Assembly: GCA_964019135.1 (NCBI GenBank)
Contig: OZ025248.1
Span: forward strand, 33,225,670-33,289,669
Direction of reading: 5' to 3'
DNA: 64,000 nucleotides
Source: Arenicola marina
Taxonomy: Eukaryota; Annelida; Polychaeta; Arenicolidae
A program made the translations under genes and the position numbers. A model generated the notes under the pieces. That model was given only the letters and a program-made list of their open reading frames with translations, did not search any database and was not told the origin of the DNA. Within the stretch, counting starts at the first letter, position 1. Each line of letters opens with the position of its first letter. This document shows, piece after piece, positions 45,504-60,062 of the stretch.

Positions 45504-46520
45504 AGTCCACCGGCACCCCGCCTCGTCTCCGTGCCTCGCCCCAGATGGTGGTCGCTGCAGGCGCTCCTTACGCCCATTGTCTCACGGCGGGATAGGCACA
45601 GGTGGGCAGGGCGTACTGGGTGAGGCCCGATTCGGACATCGCGACGATGAAGTGTCAAACAGCAGGACATTGGCGGTCTATCTGCCGGTTGGACATCGGT
45701 TGTTAAAGATCGATCTACCGGTGGTTTTAAAGACACCGGTTATATAAATATATTACGGATCGATCTCTAAGCCGTATTGTGGGGTGGGGTAATTGTTTCT
45801 CTATCCGCCTTAAGGATCAAGAAGAAGAGGATGACATCAGCTCACTGAAACCGAAGATGGAAGTCATGGATCCGTTTACTGGAGTGCTACTTTATACAGC
45901 TGTTGTAGCCAGCGCGCGGCTGTACATTCCCGTAGAGGCAGTCGCTGACACCCTCGGCCGTGCAATACGGAAAGCCACCAACTAGCTAGCTACCAATCCG
46001 ACTGGCGGTTATGGACCAGCTGTGCCCGGGTACCATGCAAGTCGACCTCCAGCCCCCTCCTCCTCCCTCCCACGGGTTCGATCTCGCCGTCCCATCGTAG
46101 GCGACTCCGTAGCCGCCAGCCAGCGCCGGCATGTGCGGTCACGTGATCCGAGCCCCGCTCGGTCCTGTATAGGTATGTGGGGCTATTGAGGACGAGAAGC
46201 CATTCATAAAAGGCCTACGACTGCAGCAGCGTATCCACGTCACTGGTGAACCTGTGGACTGCCAGCTTTGTTTACCCCCATCGTCCCCATCCTCACAGAT
46301 CAATGGGAGTTAACATTTACACGCACGCCGCGCGCCGAGCCGACTCGATAAAACGCCACCCCGCGCCCTGTTGACTAGTTGTTGACCGCACCAACGCCCC
46401 ACCAGAGAGCTTCATCCCGCGCCATTTAAAATCACATAATTCCACCCCCACTCCTTTCCCCACACCCTCGTCCCCTCACCTCAGTCATTCACTTGATCTC
46501 GCCCACGTACCCAGCTGTAA
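45504..46520 (-). promoter_or_regulatory. upstream region of the sulfotransferase gene
   Basis: Lies 5' of the start codon at 45503. A TATATAA-like word on the minus strand is at about 45737-45747. Further upstream is GC-rich. The plus-strand frame 45779-45985 (68 codons) matches nothing I know. Promoter position is a guess. Confidence 0.25.
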
Positions 46521-46890
46521 GTGATGACTCGTGTTGAACTTCTCTGTCTCTCTCTCTCTCTCACCCTCTCTACATCTTTCTCTGTCTCTGACTCCCACCC
46601 TCTCCATAACGGCACGTGGATCGGTAGTTCGCGCCCCGCTGTGGTCATGTCTGTGTGGTCGCAGGATAAAGGTCCCATGTCCTTCTTGGCAAAGAGTAGG
46701 GGGTTGCCCCCGGGGACATGGCTCCAATCTCTCTTCCTTCTCCCAATGACGCAATATGACCAAAGTGGTTAAAATCTCTTGAATAAAACCCCCCTGTCTC
46801 TTTCTCTCCATCTCTCTCTCGCTCTCTTTGTCCCCGCCTTCCCCTCTCCCTTTGTTTCGTTCTCTTCCCCTCTCTTCCCCCGTCCGTCTC
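46521..46890 (+). mobile_element. SINE embedded in CT-rich microsatellites
   Basis: CT-rich runs (46540-46580 and 46795-46880) flank a ~190-bp segment. It has 'cggtagttcgcgcccc' (B-box-like), 'caggataaaggtcccatgtc' and 'ggcaaagagtaggggg', then 'gacgcaatatgacc'. The same order in diverged form occurs at 22320-22475, so both are copies of one SINE family. Confidence 0.5.
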
Positions 46891-47603
46891 AGCGTCCCAA
46901 GTGGCTGACCTTGGGCTGTAGTCACGTGCTAAGCGAGTGCACTTTACACATGTCCTGTTTCTGCAACAGATAATATCAATCCGTCGCATGGTGATGGGGT
47001 GGGGGTGATGGTGTGTGGTGGATTGGGCGGCTCATACTGAAGCGTGGTATCAATTTATCGCCCCCCCCCCCCTCTTTCTCCCCATTCAGCCCTGATTGCA
47101 CGGTTGCAGAGTTCGTCGCGTTATTGTCTTATGAAACGATTTCCTCCGGTCTGATGCGGTGTGACGACCGCGTGGGCGGCAGCCAATGGGGAACGGCAAA
47201 TCAGTTGCAGTCAACAACCGGTGTCGATACGTACGTCTTCACGTCGATACGAGGTTTATGAACACGTGTGATGTACTATATAATATGGCCGACAAATAAA
47301 ACGTCACGCCGCAAATGTGGATAAAAACAACGATACATAAGTACCGCGTGAGTTTAGTGCGGTATTCTATATCACTTAATCCTCTGTCTTTGATTCGTAC
47401 GGGTGTTAGATCTATTAGGTCCTTTGCTTCGCGGTGTTTATATTCACAACAGTGATAATAATCTTAATGGTTTTATATAATCTGAAAACCTGATATAATG
47501 AAACTCCCAGGCTAGGTTGGCGACGTTCATATAACAATGTACGTATAATAGGCCTGATTCAGCTCATAGTTTACGCATGGAATTTGGAGTGTCATGTAGA
47601 AGT
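46891..47603. other. spacer before the satellite array
   Basis: Contains a C run at 47060-47071 and otherwise unremarkable sequence. No gene recognised. The satellite begins abruptly near 47604. Confidence 0.4.
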
Positions 47604-50600
47604 AGCCATGTGTAGATGACAGAGCGGTGGGGAGAAGGGATCCGCGCATAGGGACAGTGAGGGGAAGGAGCCATGTGTAGATGACAGAGCGGTGGGGAGA
47701 AGGGATCCGCGCATAGGGACAGTGAGGGGAAGGAGCCATGTGTAGATGACAGAGCGGTGGGGAGAAGGGATCCGCGCATAGGGACAGTGAGGGGAAGAAG
47801 GCATGTGTAGATGACAGAGCGGTGGGGAGAAGGGATCCGCGCATAGGGACAGTGAGGGCAAGGAGCCATGTGTAGATGACAGAGCGGTGGGGAGAAGGGA
47901 TCCACGCATAGGGACAGTGAGGGGAAGGAGCCATGTGTAGATGACAGAGCGGTGGGGAGAAGGGATCCACACATAGAGACAGTGAGGGGAAGGAGCCATG
48001 TGTAGATGACAGAGCGGTAGGGAGAAGGGATCCACGCATAGGGACAGTGAGGGGAAGGAGCCATGTGTAGATGACAGAGCGCTCGGGAGAAGGAATCCAC
48101 GCATAGGGACAGTGAGGGGAAGGAGCCATGTGTAGATGACAGAGCGGTAGGGAGAAGGGATCCACGCATAGGGACAGTGAGGGAAAGGAGCCATGTGTAG
48201 ATGACAGAGCGCTCGGGAGAAGGAATCCACGCATAGGGACAGTGAGGGGAAGGAGCCATGTGTAGATGACAGAGCGGTGGGGAGAAGGTATCCCCGTATA
48301 GATACAGTGAGGAAAAGGAGCCATGTGTAGATGACAGAGCGGTGAGGGAAGGGATCCACGCATACGGACAGTGAGGGGAAGGAGCCATGTGTAGATGACA
48401 GAGCGGTGAGGGAAGGGATCCACGCATACGGACAGTGAGGGGAAGGAGCCATGTTTAGATGACAGAGCGGTAGGGAGAAGGGATCCACGCATAGGGACAG
48501 TGAAGGGAAGAAGCCATGTGTAGAGGACAGAGCGGTAGGGAGAAGGGATCCACGTATAGGGACAGTGATGGGAAGGAGCCATGTGTAGATGACAGAGCGG
48601 TGGGGAGAAAGGATCCGCGCATAGGGACAGTGAGGGCAAGGAGCCATGTGTAGATGACAGAGCGGTGGGGAGAAGGGATCCACGCATAGGGACAGTGAGG
48701 GGAAGGAGCCATGTGTAGATGACAGAGCGGTGGGGAGAAGGGATCCGCGCATAGGGACAGTGAGGGGAAGGAGCCCTTTGTAGATGACAGCGGTGGGGAG
48801 AAGGGATCCACGTATAGGGACAGTGATGGGAAGGAGCCATGTGTAGATGACAGAGCGGTGGGGAGAAGGGATCCGCGTATAGGGACAGTGAGGGCAAGGA
48901 GCCATGTGTAGATGACAGAGCGGTGGGGAGAAGGGATCCACGCATAGGGACAGTGAGGGGAAGGAGCCATGTGTAGATGACAGAGCGGTGGGGAGATGGG
49001 ATCCACACATAGAGACAGTGAGGGGAAGGAGCCATGTGTAGATGACAGAGCGGTAGGGAGAAGGGATCCACGCATAGGGACAGTGAGGGAAAGGAGCCAT
49101 GTGTAGATGACAGAGCGCTCGGGAGAAGGAATCCCCGCATAGGGACAGTGAGGGGAAGGAGCCATGTGTAGATGACAGAGCGGTGGGGAGAAGGTATCCC
49201 CGTATAGATACAGTGAGGAAAAGGAGCCATGTGTAGATGACAGAGCGGTGAGGGAAGGGATCCACGCATACGGACAGTGAGGGGAAGGAGCCATGTGTAG
49301 ATGACAGAGCGGTGGGGAGAAGAGATCCACGCATAGGGACAGTGAGGGGAAGGAGCCATGTGTAGATGGCAGAGCGGTAGGGAGAAGGGATCCACGCATA
49401 GGGACAGTGAGGGAAAGGAGCCATGTGTAGATGACAGAGCGCTCGGGAGAAGGAATCCACGCATAGGGACAGTGAGGGGAAGGAGCCATGTGTAGATGAC
49501 AGAGCGGTAGGGAGAAGGGATCCACGCATAGGGACAGTGAGGGGAAGGATCCAAGTGTAGATGACAGAGCGGTGGGGAGAAGGGTTCCACGTATAGCGAC
49601 AGTGAGGGGAAGGAGCCATGTGTAGAGGACAGAGCGGTGGGGAGAAGGGATCCACGTATAGGGTCAGTGATGGGAAGGAGCCATGTGTAGAGGACAGAGC
49701 GGTGGGGAGAAGGGATCCACGTATAGGGACAGTGAGGGGAAGGAGCCATGTGTAGATGACAGAGCGGTGGGGAGAAGGGATCCACGCATAGGGACAGAGA
49801 GGGGAAGGAGCCATGTGTAGATGACAGAGCGGTGGAGAGAAGGGATCCACGCATAGGGACAGTGCTGGGAAGGAGCCAAGTGTAGATGACAGAGTGGTGG
49901 GGAGAAGGGATCCACGTATAGGGACAGTGAGGGGAAGAAGCCATGTGTAGATGACAGAGCGGTGGAGAGAAGGGATCCACGCATAGGGACAGTGAGGGAA
50001 AGGAGCCATGTGTAGATGACAGAGCGCTCGGGAGAAGGAATCCACGCATAGGGACAGTGAGGGGAAGGAGCCATGTGTAGATGACAGAGCGGTGGGGAGA
50101 AGGGATCCACGCATAGGGACAGTGAGGGGAAGGAGCCATGTGTAGATGACAGAGCGGTGGGGAGAAGGGATCCACGTATAGAGACAGTGAGGGGAAGGAG
50201 CCATGTGTAGATGACAGAGCGGTGGGGAGAAGGGATCCACGCATAGGGACAGTGAGGGGAAGGAGCCATGTGTAGATGACAGAGCGGTGGGGAGAAGGGA
50301 TCCACGTATAGGGACAGTGAGGGGAAGGAGCCATGTGTAGATGACAGAGCGGTGGGGAGAAGGGATCCACGTATAGAGACAGTGAGGGGAAGGAGCCATG
50401 TGTAGATGACAGAGCGGTAGGGAGAAGGGATCCACGCATAGGGACAGTGAGGGAAAGGAGCCATGTGTAGATGACAGAGCGCTCGGGAGAAGGAATCCAC
50501 GCATAGGGACAGTGAGGGGAAGGAGCCATGTGTAGATGACAGAGCGGTGGGGAGAAGGGATCCACGCATAGGGACAGTGAGGGGAAGGAGCCATGTGTAG

Positions 50601-52086
50601 ATGACAGAGCGGTAGGAAGAAGGGATCCACGCATAGGGACAGTGAGGGAAAGGAGCCATGTGTAGATGACAGAGAGCTCGGGAGAAGGAATCCACGCATA
50701 GGGACAGTGAGGGGAAGGAGCCATGTGTAGATGACAGAGCGGTGGGGAGAAGGTATCCCCGTATAGACACAGTGAGGAAAAGGAGCCATGTGTAGATGAC
50801 AGAGCGGTGAGGGAAGGGATCCACGCATACGGACAGTGAGGGGAAGGAGCCATGTTTAGATGACAGAGCGGTAGGGAGAAGGGATCCACGCATAGGGACA
50901 GTGAAGGGAAGAAGCCATGTGTAGAGGACAGAGCGGTAGGGAGAAGGGATCCACGTATAGGGACAGTGATGGGAAGGAGCCATGTGTAGATGACAGAGCG
51001 GTGGGGAGAAAGGATCCGCGCATAGGGACAGTGAGGGCAAGGAGCCATGTGTAGATGACAGAGCGGTGGGGAGAAGGGATCCACGCATAGGGACAGTGAG
51101 GGGAAGGAGCCATGTGTAGATGACAGAGCGGTGGGGAGAAGGGATCCGCGCATAGGGACAGTGAGGGGAAGGAGCCCTTTGTAGATGACAGCGGTGGGGA
51201 GAAGGGATCCACGTATAGGGACAGTGATGGGAAGGAGCCATGTGTAGATGACAGAGCGGTGGGGAGAAGGGATCCGCGCATAGGGACAGTGAGGGGAAGG
51301 AGCCATGTGTAGATGACAGAGCGGTGGGGAGAAGGGATCCGCGCATAGGGACAGTGAGGGGAAGGAGCCATGTGTAGATGACAGAGCGGTGGGGAGAAGG
51401 GATCCGCGCATAGGGACAGTGAGGGGAAGAAGGCATGTGTAGATGACAGAGCGGTGGGGAGAAGGGATCCGCGCATAGGGACAGTGAGGGCAAGGAGCCA
51501 TGTGTAGATGACAGAGCGGTGGGGAGAAGGGATCCACGCATAGGGACAGTGAGGGGAAGGAGCCATGTGTAGATGACAGAGCGGTGGGGAGAAGGGATCC
51601 ACACATAGAGACAGTGAGGGGAAGGAGCCATGTGTAGATGACAGAGCGGTAGGGAGAAGGGATCCACGCATAGGGACAGTGAGGGGAAGGAGCCATGTGT
51701 AGATGACAGAGCGCTCGGGAGAAGGAATCCACGCATAGGGACAGTGAGGGGAAGGAGCCATGTGTAGATGACAGAGCGGTAGGGAGAAGGGATCCACGCA
51801 TAGGGACAGTGAGGGAAAGGAGCCATGTGTAGATGACAGAGCGCTCGGGAGAAGGAATCCACGCATAGGGACAGTGAGGGGAAGGAGCCATGTGTAGATG
51901 ACAGAGCGGTGGGGAGAAGGTATCCCCGTATAGATACAGTGAGGAAAAGGAGCCATGTGTAGATGACAGAGCGGTGAGGGAAGGGATCCACGCATACGGA
52001 CAGTGAGGGGAAGGAGCCATGTGTAGATGACAGAGCGGTGAGGGAAGGGATCCACGCATACGGACAGTGAGGGGAAGGAGCCATGT

Positions 52087-55000
52087 TTAGATGACAGAGC
52101 GGTAGGGAGAAGGGATCCACGCATAGGGACAGTGAAGGGAAGAAGCCATGTGTAGAGGACAGAGCGGTAGGGAGAAGGGATCCACGTATAGGGACAGTGA
52201 TGGGAAGGAGCCATGTGTAGATGACAGAGCGGTGGGGAGAAAGGATCCGCGCATAGGGACAGTGAGGGCAAGGAGCCATGTGTAGATGACAGAGCGGTGG
52301 GGAGAAGGGATCCACGCATAGGGACAGTGAGGGGAAGGAGCCATGTGTAGATGACAGAGCGGTGGGGAGAAGGGATCCGCGCATAGGGACAGTGAGGGGA
52401 AGGAGCCCTTTGTAGATGACAGCGGTGGGGAGAAGGGATCCACGTATAGGGACAGTGATGGGAAGGAGCCATGTGTAGATGACAGAGCGGTGGGGAGAAG
52501 GGATCCGCGTATAGGGACAGTGAGGGCAAGGAGCCATGTGTAGATGACAGAGCGGTGGGGAGAAGGGATCCACGCATAGGGACAGTGAGGGGAAGGAGCC
52601 ATGTGTAGATGACAGAGCGGTGGGGAGATGGGATCCACACATAGAGACAGTGAGGGGAAGGAGCCATGTGTAGATGACAGAGCGGTAGGGAGAAGGGATC
52701 CACGCATAGGGACAGTGAGGGAAAGGAGCCATGTGTAGATGACAGAGCGCTCGGGAGAAGGAATCCCCGCATAGGGACAGTGAGGGGAAGGAGCCATGTG
52801 TAGATGACAGAGCGGTGGGGAGAAGGTATCCCCGTATAGATACAGTGAGGAAAAGGAGCCATGTGTAGATGACAGAGCGGTGAGGGAAGGGATCCACGCA
52901 TACGGACAGTGAGGGGAAGGAGCCATGTGTAGATGACAGAGCGGTGGGGAGAAGAGATCCACGCATAGGGACAGTGAGGGGAAGGAGCCATGTGTAGATG
53001 GCAGAGCGGTAGGGAAAAGGGATCCACGCATAGGGACAGTGAGGGAAAGGAGCCATGTGTAGATGACAGAGCGCTCGGGAGAAGGAATCCACGCATAGGG
53101 ACAGTGAGGGGAAGGAGCCATGTGTAGATGACAGAGCGGTAGGGAGAAGGGATCCACGCATAGGGACAGTGAGGGGAAGGATCCAAGTGTAGATGACAGA
53201 GCGGTGGGGAGAAGGGTTCCACGTATAGCGACAGTGAGGGGAAGGAGCCATGTGTAGAGGACAGAGCGGTGGGGAGAAGGGATCCACGTATAGGGTCAGT
53301 GATGGGAAGGAGCCATGTGTAGAGGACAGAGCGGTGGGGAGAAGGGATCCACGTATAGGGACAGTGAGGGGAAGGAGCCATGTGTAGATGACAGAGCGGT
53401 GGGGAGAAGGGATCCACGCATAGGGACAGAGAGGGGAAGGAGCCATGTGTAGATGACAGAGCGGTGGAGAGAAGGGATCCACGCATAGGGACAGTGCTGG
53501 GAAGGAGCCAAGTGTAGATGACAGAGTGGTGGGGAGAAGGGATCCACGTATAGGGACAGTGAGGGGAAGAAGCCATGTGTAGATGACAGAGCGGTGGAGA
53601 GAAGGGATCCACGCATAGGGACAGTGAGGGAAAGGAGCCATGTGTAGATGACAGAGCGCTCGGGAGAAGGAATCCACGCATAGGGACAGTGAGGGGAAGG
53701 AGCCATGTGTAGATGACAGAGCGGTGGGGAGAAGGGATCCACGCATAGGGACAGTGAGGGGAAGGAGCCATGTGTAGATGACAGAGCGGTGGGGAGAAGG
53801 GATCCACGTATAGAGACAGTGAGGGGAAGGAGCCATGTGTAGATGACAGAGCGGTGGGGAGAAGGGATCCACGCATAGGGACAGTGAGGGGAAGGAGCCA
53901 TGTGTAGATGACAGAGCGGTGGGGAGAAGGGATCCACGTATAGGGACAGTGAGGGGAAGGAGCCATGTGTAGATGACAGAGCGGTGGGGAGAAGGGATCC
54001 ACGTATAGAGACAGTGAGGGGAAGGAGCCATGTGTAGATGACAGAGCGGTAGGGAGAAGGGATCCACGCATAGGGACAGTGAGGGAAAGGAGCCATGTGT
54101 AGATGACAGAGCGCTCGGGAGAAGGAATCCACGCATAGGGACAGTGAGGGGAAGGAGCCATGTGTAGATGACAGAGCGGTGGGGAGAAGGGATCCACGCA
54201 TAGGGACAGTGAGGGGAAGGAGCCATGTGTAGATGACAGAGCGGTAGGAAGAAGGGATCCACGCATAGGGACAGTGAGGGAAAGGAGCCATGTGTAGATG
54301 ACAGAGAGCTCGGGAGAAGGAATCCACGCATAGGGACAGTGAGGGGAAGGAGCCATGTGTAGATGACAGAGCGGTGGGGAGAAGGTATCCCCGTATAGAC
54401 ACAGTGAGGAAAAGGAGCCATGTGTAGATGACAGAGCGGTGAGGGAAGGGATCCACGCATACGGACAGTGAGGGGAAGGAGCCATGTTTAGATGACAGAG
54501 CGGTAGGGAGAAGGGATCCACGCATAGGGACAGTGAAGGGAAGAAGCCATGTGTAGAGGACAGAGCGGTAGGGAGAAGGGATCCACGTATAGGGACAGTG
54601 ATGGGAAGGAGCCATGTGTAGATGACAGAGCGGTGGGGAGAAAGGATCCGCGCATAGGGACAGTGAGGGCAAGGAGCCATGTGTAGATGACAGAGCGGTG
54701 GGGAGAAGGGATCCACGCATAGGGACAGTGAGGGGAAGGAGCCATGTGTAGATGACAGAGCGGTGGGGAGAAGGGATCCGCGCATAGGGACAGTGAGGGG
54801 AAGGAGCCCTTTGTAGATGACAGCGGTGGGGAGAAGGGATCCACGTATAGGGACAGTGATGGGAAGGAGCCATGTGTAGATGACAGAGCGGTGGGGAGAA
54901 GGGATCCGCGCATAGGGACAGTGAGGGCAAGGAGCCATGTGTAGATGACAGAGCGGTGGGGAGAAGGGATCCACGCATAGGGACAGTGAGGGGAAGGAGC

Positions 55001-55784
55001 CATGTGTAGATGACAGAGCGGTGGGGAGAAGGGATCCACACATAGAGACAGTGAGGGGAAGGAGCCATGTGTAGATGACAGAGCGGTGGGGAGAAGGGAT
55101 CCACGTATAGAGACAGTGAGGGGAAGGAGCCATGTGTAGATGACAGAGCGGTGGGGAGAAGGGATCCACGCATAGGGACAGTGAGGGGAAGGAGCCATGT
55201 GTAGATGACAGAGCGGTGGGGAGAAGGGATCCACGTATAGGGACAGTGAGGGGAAGGAGCCATGTGTAGATGACAGAGCGGTGGGGAGAAGGGATCCACG
55301 TATAGAGACAGTGAGGGGAAGGAGCCATGTGTAGATGACAGAGCGGTAGGGAGAAGGGATCCACGCATAGGGACAGTGAGGGAAAGGAGCCATGTGTAGA
55401 TGACAGAGCGCTCGGGAGAAGGAATCCACGCATAGGGACAGTGAGGGGAAGGAGCCATGTGTAGATGACAGAGCGGTGGGGAGAAGGGATCCACGCATAG
55501 GGACAGTGAGGGGAAGGAGCCATGTGTAGATGACAGAGCGGTAGGAAGAAGGGATCCACGCATAGGGACAGTGAGGGAAAGGAGCCATGTGTAGATGACA
55601 GAGAGCTCGGGAGAAGGAATCCACGCATAGGGACAGTGAGGGGAAGGAGCCATGTGTAGATGACAGAGCGGTGGGGAGAAGGTATCCCCGTATAGACACA
55701 GTGAGGAAAAGGAGCCATGTGTAGATGACAGAGCGGTGAGGGAAGGGATCCACGCATACGGACAGTGAGGGGAAGGAGCCATGT
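52087..55784. repeat. 3.7-kb higher-order repeat of the 65-bp satellite, copy 1
   Basis: A 2401-bp block plus a 1297-bp block, with the same sizes and variant order as 60063-63760. The 2401-bp half also occurs at 48455-50855. A visible difference between copies is 'tagggaaaag' near 53010 versus 'tagggagaag' in the other two. Confidence 0.8.
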
Positions 55785-58700
55785 TTAGATGACAGAGCGG
55801 TAGGGAGAAGGGATCCACGCATAGGGACAGTGAAGGGAAGAAGCCATGTGTAGAGGACAGAGCGGTAGGGAGAAGGGATCCACGTATAGGGACAGTGATG
55901 GGAAGGAGCCATGTGTAGATGACAGAGCGGTGGGGAGAAAGGATCCGCGCATAGGGACAGTGAGGGCAAGGAGCCATGTGTAGATGACAGAGCGGTGGGG
56001 AGAAGTGATCCACGCATAGGGACAGTGAGGGGAAGGAGCCATGTGTAGATGACAGAGCGGTGGGGAGAAGGGATCCGCGCATAGGGACAGTGAGGGGAAG
56101 GAGCCCTTTGTAGATGACAGCGGTGGGGAGAAGGGATCCACGTATAGGGACAGTGATGGGAAGGAGCCATGTGTAGATGACAGAGCGGTGGGGAGAAGGG
56201 ATCCGCGCATAGGGACAGTGAGGGCAAGGAGCCATGTGTAGATGACAGAGCGGTGGGGAGAAGGGATCCACGCATAGGGACAGTGAGGGGAAGGAGCCAT
56301 GTGTAGATGACAGAGCGGTGGGGAGAAGGGATCCACACATAGAGACAGTGAGGGGAAGGAGCCATGTGTAGATGACAGAGCGGTGGGGAGAAGGGATCCA
56401 CGTATAGGGACAGTGAGGGGAAGGAGCCATGTGTAGATGACAGAGCGGTGGGGAGAAGGGATCCACGTATAGAGACAGTGAGGGGAAGGAGCCATGTGTA
56501 GATGACAGAGCGGTAGGGAGAAGGGATCCACGCATAGGGACAGTGAGGGAAAGGAGCCATGTGTAGATGACAGAGCGCTCGGGAGAAGGAATCCACGCAT
56601 AGGGACAGTGAGGGGAAGGAGCCATGTGTAGATGACAGAGCGGTGGGGAGAAGGGATCCACGCATAGGGACAGTGAGGGGAAGGAGCCATGTGTAGATGA
56701 CAGAGCGGTAGGAAGAAGGGATCCACGCATAGGGACAGTGAGGGAAAGGAGCCATGTGTAGATGACAGAGAGCTCGGGAGAAGGAATCCACGCATAGGGA
56801 CAGTGAGGGGAAGGAGCCATGTGTAGATGACAGAGCGGTGGGGAGAAGGTATCCCCGTATAGACACAGTGAGGAAAAGGAGCCATGTGTAGATGACAGAG
56901 CGGTGAGGGAAGGGATCCACGCATACGGACAGTGAGGGGAAGGAGCCATGTTTAGATGACAGAGCGGTAGGGAGAAGGGATCCACGCATAGGGACAGTGA
57001 AGGGAAGAAGCCATGTGTAGAGGACAGAGCGGTAGGGAGAAGGGATCCACGTATAGGGACAGTGATGGGAAGGAGCCATGTGTAGATGACAGAGCGGTGG
57101 GGAGAAAGGATCCGCGCATAGGGACAGTGAGGGCAAGGAGCCATGTGTAGATGACAGAGCGGTGGGGAGAAGGGATCCACGCATAGGGACAGTGAGGGGA
57201 AGGAGCCATGTGTAGATGACAGAGCGGTGGGGAGAAGGGATCCGCGCATAGGGACAGTGAGGGGAAGGAGCCCTTTGTAGATGACAGCGGTGGGGAGAAG
57301 GGATCCACGTATAGGGACAGTGATGGGAAGGAGCCATGTGTAGATGACAGAGCGGTGGGGAGAAGGGATCCGCGCATAGGGACAGTGAGGGCAAGGAGCC
57401 ATGTGTAGATGACAGAGCGGTGGGGAGAAGGGATCCACGCATAGGGACAGTGAGGGGAAGGAGCCATGTGTAGATGACAGAGCGGTGGGGAGAAGGGATC
57501 CACACATAGAGACAGTGAGGGGAAGGAGCCATGTGTATATGACAGAGCGGTAGGGAGAAGGGATCCACGCATAGGGACAGTGAGGGAAAGGAGCCATGTG
57601 TAGATGACAGAGCGCTCGGGAGAAGGAATCCACGCATAGGGACAGTGAGGGGAAGGAGCCATGTGTAGATGACAGAGCGGTGGGGAGAAGGTATCCCCGT
57701 ATAGATACAGTGAGGAAAAGGAGCCATGTGTAGATGACAGAGCGGTGAGGGAAGGGATCCACGCATACGGACAGTGAGGGGAAGGAGCCATGTGTAGATG
57801 ACAGAGCGGTGGGGAGAAGGGATCCACGCATAGGGACAGTGAGGGGAAGGAGCCATGTGTAGATGACAGAGCGGTAGGGAGAAGGGATCCACGCATAGGG
57901 ACAGTGAGGGAAAGGAGCCATGTGTAGATGACAGAGCGCTCGGGAGAAGGAATCCACGCATAGGGACAGTGAGGGGAAGGAGCCATGTGTAGATGACAGA
58001 GCGGTAGGGAGAAGGGATCCACGCATAGGGACAGTGAGGGAAAGGAGCCATGTGTAGATGACAGAGCGCTCGGGAGAAGGAATCCACGCATAGGGACAGT
58101 GAAGGGAAGGAGCCATGTGTAGATGACAGAGCGGTGGGGAGAAGGTATCCCCGTATAGATACCGTGAGGAAAAGGAGCCATGTGTAGATGACAGAGCGGT
58201 GAGGGAAGGGATCCACGCATAGGGACAGTGAGGGGAAGGAACCATGTGTAGATGACAGAGCGGTGGGGAGAAGGGATCCACACATAGAGAAAGTGAGGGG
58301 AAGGAGCCATGTGTAGATAACAGAGCGGTAGGGAGAAGGGATCCATGCATAGGGACAGTGAGGGAAAGGAGCCATGTGTAGATGACAGAGCGCTCGGGAG
58401 AAGGAATGCACGCATAGGGACAGTGAGGGGAAGGAGCCATGTGTAGATGACAGAGCGGTGGGGAGAAGGTATCCCCGTATAGATACAGTGAGGAAAAGGA
58501 GCCATGTGTAGATGACAAAGCGGTGAGGGAAGGGATCCACGCATAGGGACAGTGAGGGGAACTAGCCATGTGTAGAGGACAGAGCGGTGGGGAGAAGGGA
58601 TCCACGTATAGGGACAGTGATGGGAAGGAGCCATGTGTAGATGACAGAGCGGTAGGGAGAAGGGATCCACGTATAGGGACAGTGAGGGGAAGGAGCCATG

Positions 58701-60062
58701 TGTAGATGACAGAGCGGTAGGGAGAAGGGATCCACGCATAGGGACAGTGAGGGGAAAGAGCCATGTGTAGACGACAGAGCGGTGGGGAGAAGGGATCCAC
58801 GTATAGGGACAGTGATGGGAAGGATCCAAGTGTAGATGACAGAGCGGTGGGGAGAAGGGTTCCACGTATAGCGACAGTGAGGGGAAGGAGCCATGTGTAG
58901 AGGACAGAGCGGTGGGGAGAAGGGATCCACGTATAGAGACAGTGAGGGGAAGGAGCCATGTGTAGATGACAGAGCGGTGGGGAGAAGGGATCCACGTATA
59001 GAGACAGTGAGGGGAAGGAGCCATGTGTAGATGACAGAGCGGTGGGGAGAAGGGATCCACGTATAGGGTCAGTGATGGGAAGGAGCCAAGTGTAGATGAC
59101 AGAGCGGTGGGGAGAAGGGATCCACGTATAGGGTCAGTGATGGGAAGGAGCCATGTGTAGAGGACAGAGCGGTGGGGAGAAGGGATCCACGTATAGGGAC
59201 AGTGGGGGGAAGGAGCCATGTGTAGAGGACAGAGCGGTGGGGAGAAGGGATCCACGTATAGGGTCAGTGATGGGAAGGAGCCATGTGTAGATGACAGTGG
59301 TGGGGAGATGGGATCCACGTATAGGGACAGTGAGGGGAAGGAGCCATGTGTAGATGACAGAGCGGTAGGGAGAAGAGATCCACGCATAGGGACAGTGAGG
59401 AGAAGGAGCCATGTGTAGATGACAGAGCGGTGGGGAGAAGGGATCCACGTATAGAGACAGTGATGGGAAGGAGCCATGTGTAGATGACAGAGCGGTTGGG
59501 AGAAGGAATCCACGTATAGAGACAGTGAGGGGAAGGAGCCATGTGTAGATGACAGAGCGGTGGGGAGAAGGGATCCACACATAGAGACAGTGAGGGGAAG
59601 GAGCCATGTGTAGATGACAGAGCGGTAGGGAGAAGGGATCCACGCATAGGGACAGTGAGGGGAAGGAGCCATGTGTAGATGACAGAGCGCTCGGGAGAAG
59701 GAATCGACGCATAGGGACAGTGAGGGGAAGGAGCCATGTGTAGATGACAGAGCGGTAGGGAGAAGGGATCCACGCATAGGGACAGTGAGGGAAAGGAGCC
59801 ATGTGTAGATGACAGAGCGCTCGGGAGAAGGAATCCACGCATAGGGACAGTGAGGGGAAGGAGCCATGTGTAGATGACAGAGCGGTGGGGAGAAGGTATC
59901 CCCGTATAGATACAGTGAGGAAAAGGAGCCATGTGTAGATGACAGAGCGGTGAGGGAAGGGATCCACGCATACGGACAGTGAGGGGAAGGAGCCATGTGT
60001 AGATGACAGAGCGGTGAGGGAAGGGATCCACGCATACGGACAGTGAGGGGAAGGAGCCATGT

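Noticed and set aside
45779..45985. 68-codon plus-strand frame upstream of the sulfotransferase
   Set aside because: Some acidic and amphipathic character but no recognised family or splice signals.
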